This document shows positions 61,718-64,000 of a stretch of DNA of 64,000 nt, piece after piece (within the stretch, counting starts at the first letter, position 1; each line of letters starts with the position of its first letter). The position numbers and the translations under genes are program-made. The notes beneath the pieces are model-generated. The model ran no database searches. It saw only the letters and a list, made by a program, of their open reading frames with translations, and had not been told where the DNA came from. Source of the DNA: Pyropia yezoensis (lineage: Eukaryota > Rhodophyta > Bangiophyceae > Bangiales > Bangiaceae); the NCBI GenBank assembly GCA_009829735.1, contig CM020618.1:17035346-17099345 (forward strand), read 5' to 3'.

Positions 61718-63661
61718 ATGGCGACTCCGGGAGTGGAGACGGACTCTCTCGATGAGCGTATGGAGGACACCTCCTACGGTGCAGCGCCTGCCGGGACTTC
61801 CGGCGGGGGCTCCGCGATCGCTCCGGGGGGTGGGACTCCCGCGTCACCCGGCTTTGGGTTGACGGCAGGATCTCCCCCGGAGGCGGGACAAGTTGTCCCG
61901 CGTGAGGCCTTGGGGCGGTGGTTTTACCCCGCTTGGCCTCTGTATGAGGAGGGGTTGACTGTTCTTCGCTGTGGCCGACTCGGCGCAGCGATGGGTCGGG
62001 TATGGGACCGCCTACGGGAGAAGTATCCCCGTAGGGTCGGGTTCCCTGCCGGCTTCAGGACGGACCAGTTTGCCTTCCTGGACGACGAGGAGGTCGAGGA
62101 CGTGCAGCGGGCCAAGGCCATGGTGGACCGCGGGGGAACTATCCCGGGTCCCGGCGACTTGCCGACCTTCACTTGGGACGCGGTGGCAACTCGCCCCCCG
62201 TACCTTCACGAGGCCGATCCGCACACTCATCACTTTGATGTGCGGATGGAGAAGGACTTCCGGCGAGGGCCCTACTTGGTGACCTCGGCTCAACTTGAGT
62301 TTCCTCAGCAGTCTGCTGCCAGTAAGGAGCAATACTACCCGAAGAAGCCCGAGTGGTGGCCTCAAGTTGAGGTCCCCTACGGGTTCCCGGCATTGTTGCC
62401 ACGGTTGCTTGACCACTTCGGCTCCGTCATGTTGACGGCTGGCCCTGATCATCTGGTGTGGGCCATGTTGGCCACCCAGTGGCTCCTCGAGGTCATGTCG
62501 ACCTGGGTGTCATGTGTTCAGCGGCGGGGGATGCTCTGGCATCTCCCCCTCCGGCTCATCCAGGGTTTGGAACAGCTCACCCCTCAGCTAGTTGCTGAGG
62601 GGTGCTCGTCAGGACAACTCACTCTACTTGAGGAGATGCTCCGCCTCCACAAGTTTATCGAGTGGGAGAGCATTGAGCACAAGTTGCGCCGCCCCACTCG
62701 GGGGCCCAAGGACGATGGCGCACTTCGCCAGTTCGTGTGGGTCGCTCGTGAACTTCACGACGGCCGTGTGGTCCTACGAGAGGGGTTGGGCATCGGGGAC
62801 TACCCGTATGCCCCGGGGGTGGATCGTCACACTGCGCCACCCCCGGACAAGCCCATAGTTATGGCTGTGCCCTCATATGATGACCATATGACTCAACCTA
62901 CTGCGGGAGCCCCAAGTCGGGGTCGCAGTTACACCCGGGTACCGCCACCTCGGCGTGCCCCTCCGCTTCCTCCTGTTCCTTTCCAGCCTCACGGGAACAT
63001 CCCGATCAGCGTGGCCGTGGAGTCATCCACACCGGTGTCTCCCAACTTGGGGGCCACCCTCCTGACGGTATACCCCAAGTTGGTGTTACCGCCCACGCCT
63101 CTAACCTCAGAGATGATGATCACCACGTTGGTGCGCACCATTTCCTGGTTGGCCGCGTCGACCGCAACCCTCCAAAGTTCCGAGACTCCTCAACTTGAGG
63201 AGCGCGTTCGTACTGCAGTGGCGACCGCGAGTTGCGAGTCGGTGGCGGAGTTTATGACGGCCGAGTTGGCTCGCATTGGGGCTATTATGCCCCAGCCAAC
63301 CCCACTTGGGCGTGGCAAGCGTCGTGCGAGCCGGGCATACTCGCCTCCTCGCCGTCGTCGCCGTCACTCGCGGCGCTCTCCCTCCGTGTCGGAAGACGAG
63401 TTGTCTTACTCCGTCTCGGAGTCCTCTACCCCATCGGAGACGGAGTCTGTCCAGCGTCTGCGTCGCAAACTTGCGCGCAAGACCAGGCAGAAGAGTAGCC
63501 ACGGTCGGCGCCACTTGCGCGACCGTGAGGGGCGCGACGGTTCCGACTTGGAGCCGCCGCCCCTTCCAACGAGTGGAGACCGTTATCGGCGTGGGTCTCG
63601 CCGCTCGCCTCCACGTGAGGGCGAGGGCCGTGGAGTGGGAGAGTCTAGCATGCGTGCCTAG
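61718..63661 (+). CDS. Conserved antisense ORF of the Ty3/gypsy element, copy 2
   Basis: Same length (647 codons from MATPGVETDSLDERMEDTSY) and same end as in copy 1, with no internal stop. By eye the two proteins differ at about 20 positions in this part, against roughly ten in the 57 codons between 61547 and 61717. This supports the ATG at 61718. The central part around PRLLDHFGSVMLTAGPDHLV and HLPLRLIQGLEQLTPQLVAE is almost unchanged, and the Arg/Ser tail has more substitutions. It is antisense to the pol of its own element, with the same convergent layout. Function is unknown. Confidence 0.72.
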   Translation: MATPGVETDSLDERMEDTSYGAAPAGTSGGGSAIAPGGGTPASPGFGLTAGSPPEAGQVVPREALGRWFYPAWPLYEEGLTVLRCGRLGAAMGRVWDRLREKYPRRVGFPAGFRTDQFAFLDDEEVEDVQRAKAMVDRGGTIPGPGDLPTFTWDAVATRPPYLHEADPHTHHFDVRMEKDFRRGPYLVTSAQLEFPQQSAASKEQYYPKKPEWWPQVEVPYGFPALLPRLLDHFGSVMLTAGPDHLVWAMLATQWLLEVMSTWVSCVQRRGMLWHLPLRLIQGLEQLTPQLVAEGCSSGQLTLLEEMLRLHKFIEWESIEHKLRRPTRGPKDDGALRQFVWVARELHDGRVVLREGLGIGDYPYAPGVDRHTAPPPDKPIVMAVPSYDDHMTQPTAGAPSRGRSYTRVPPPRRAPPLPPVPFQPHGNIPISVAVESSTPVSPNLGATLLTVYPKLVLPPTPLTSEMMITTLVRTISWLAASTATLQSSETPQLEERVRTAVATASCESVAEFMTAELARIGAIMPQPTPLGRGKRRASRAYSPPRRRRRHSRRSPSVSEDELSYSVSESSTPSETESVQRLRRKLARKTRQKSSHGRRHLRDREGRDGSDLEPPPLPTSGDRYRRGSRRSPPREGEGRGVGESSMRA

Positions 63662-63772
63662 TTGGCAGCTGCCTTTGTTGTGAGAGTGTGAGGGTTAGGG
63701 CTGTAGTTTAAAGCCACTCTGCGTACCACTTCGACTTGAAGCACTCTCTTGGCACTGTTGCTCGGCCTTCCC

Positions 63773-64000
63773 TCACGTTGAGGGAGGGCTGTTAGGGTCT
63801 ATCTCGTTCCGGGCACAGTACGCCCGGACCTTCTCAGCAGGAAGGTCCTCCACATACTCCCACGTATCATCCTTGGCTTTGTAGCCAAACCAACGCACCC
63901 TCAACATGAGGCGGTCAGTATCCTCATCCCAGCCGTGGTCGATGAACTTGTCGAACACGTACTCCTGCGGGCCCTGTTTGGCTGCAGGCAGCGAGGGCAG
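63773..64000 (-). other. C-terminal pol (chromodomain) of Ty3/gypsy copy 2 (fossil, partial)
   Basis: The minus-strand frame ends at 63773 and encodes FDKFIDHGWDEDTDRLMLRV, RWFGYKAKDDTWEYVEDLPA, EKVRAYCARNEIDPNSPPST, nearly identical to the end of pol in copy 1. It continues to the window edge. Confidence 0.9.

Larger units (their letters stand above)
60909..64000 (-). mobile_element. Ty3/gypsy LTR retrotransposon, copy 2 (minus strand, runs off the window)
   Basis: Inverted relative to copy 1. Reading along the plus strand: its 3' LTR (60909-61376), polypurine tract, the antisense ORF (here on the plus strand), the convergent spacer, then the C-terminal chromodomain part of pol on the minus strand. 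The rest lies beyond position 64000. It is clearly the same family as copy 1, with very similar LTR and antisense ORF. The five bases before 60909 (CCGTG) would be the target duplication, but the other end is not in view. Confidence 0.92.

Overview
The window looks like nuclear DNA of a GC-rich photosynthetic eukaryote. A RETICULATA-type plastid-envelope protein and a transit-peptide-bearing P-loop protein point to a plastid. Cytosolic uL16, RRN3, EPL1, PAM16 and alpha-MPP are typical nuclear genes. Extreme GC content, long Ala/Gly/Pro runs, few short GT-AG introns and many C/G homopolymer tracts would fit a bangialean red alga (Porphyra/Pyropia type). That taxon is an inference, not a sequence match.

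Layout. 1-4430: no recognised gene except a possible spliced, decaying gene of unknown function (1612-3402). 4431-14559: a terminal-inverted-repeat (TIR) element split by a young Ty3/gypsy chromodomain LTR retrotransposon (4903-14207, 5-bp target duplication). Between pol and the 3' LTR this retrotransposon carries a long open reading frame on the opposite strand. 15511-15927: the C-terminal part of a pogo/Tigger-like transposase. 16511-48549 is the host gene block: RRN3 (+), PAM16 (-), RPL10/uL16 (+), a broken four-repeat array (-), a hypothetical gene (+), a broken DCC-family gene (-), a PH-plus-CaMK-like kinase (+), a RETICULATA-like gene (+), a P-loop NTPase (+), the mitochondrial processing peptidase alpha subunit (-, three exons), an orphan ABCC-transporter fragment (+) and EPL1 (-). 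48550-52965: no recognised gene. 52966-64000 is repeat-rich: two diverged copies of an unknown element with a roughly 520-residue ORF, a complete Tc1/mariner-IS630 transposon with TA duplications (55631-58313), and a second copy of the Ty3/gypsy element on the minus strand (60909 to beyond the window end), which interrupts one of the unknown elements.

Functional themes. The host genes are unrelated housekeeping functions: Pol I initiation, ribosome, NuA4 acetyltransferase, mitochondrial protein import and processing, plastid envelope. They do not form a cluster. The most notable system is the Ty3/gypsy family. Both copies keep an uninterrupted antisense ORF of about 647 codons, with the same start and end, and the family is studded with short odd-centred palindromes built on CAA(C/G)TTG. 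One of these lies directly upstream of the antisense start codon. All functional calls rest on reading motifs by eye; no database search was run.
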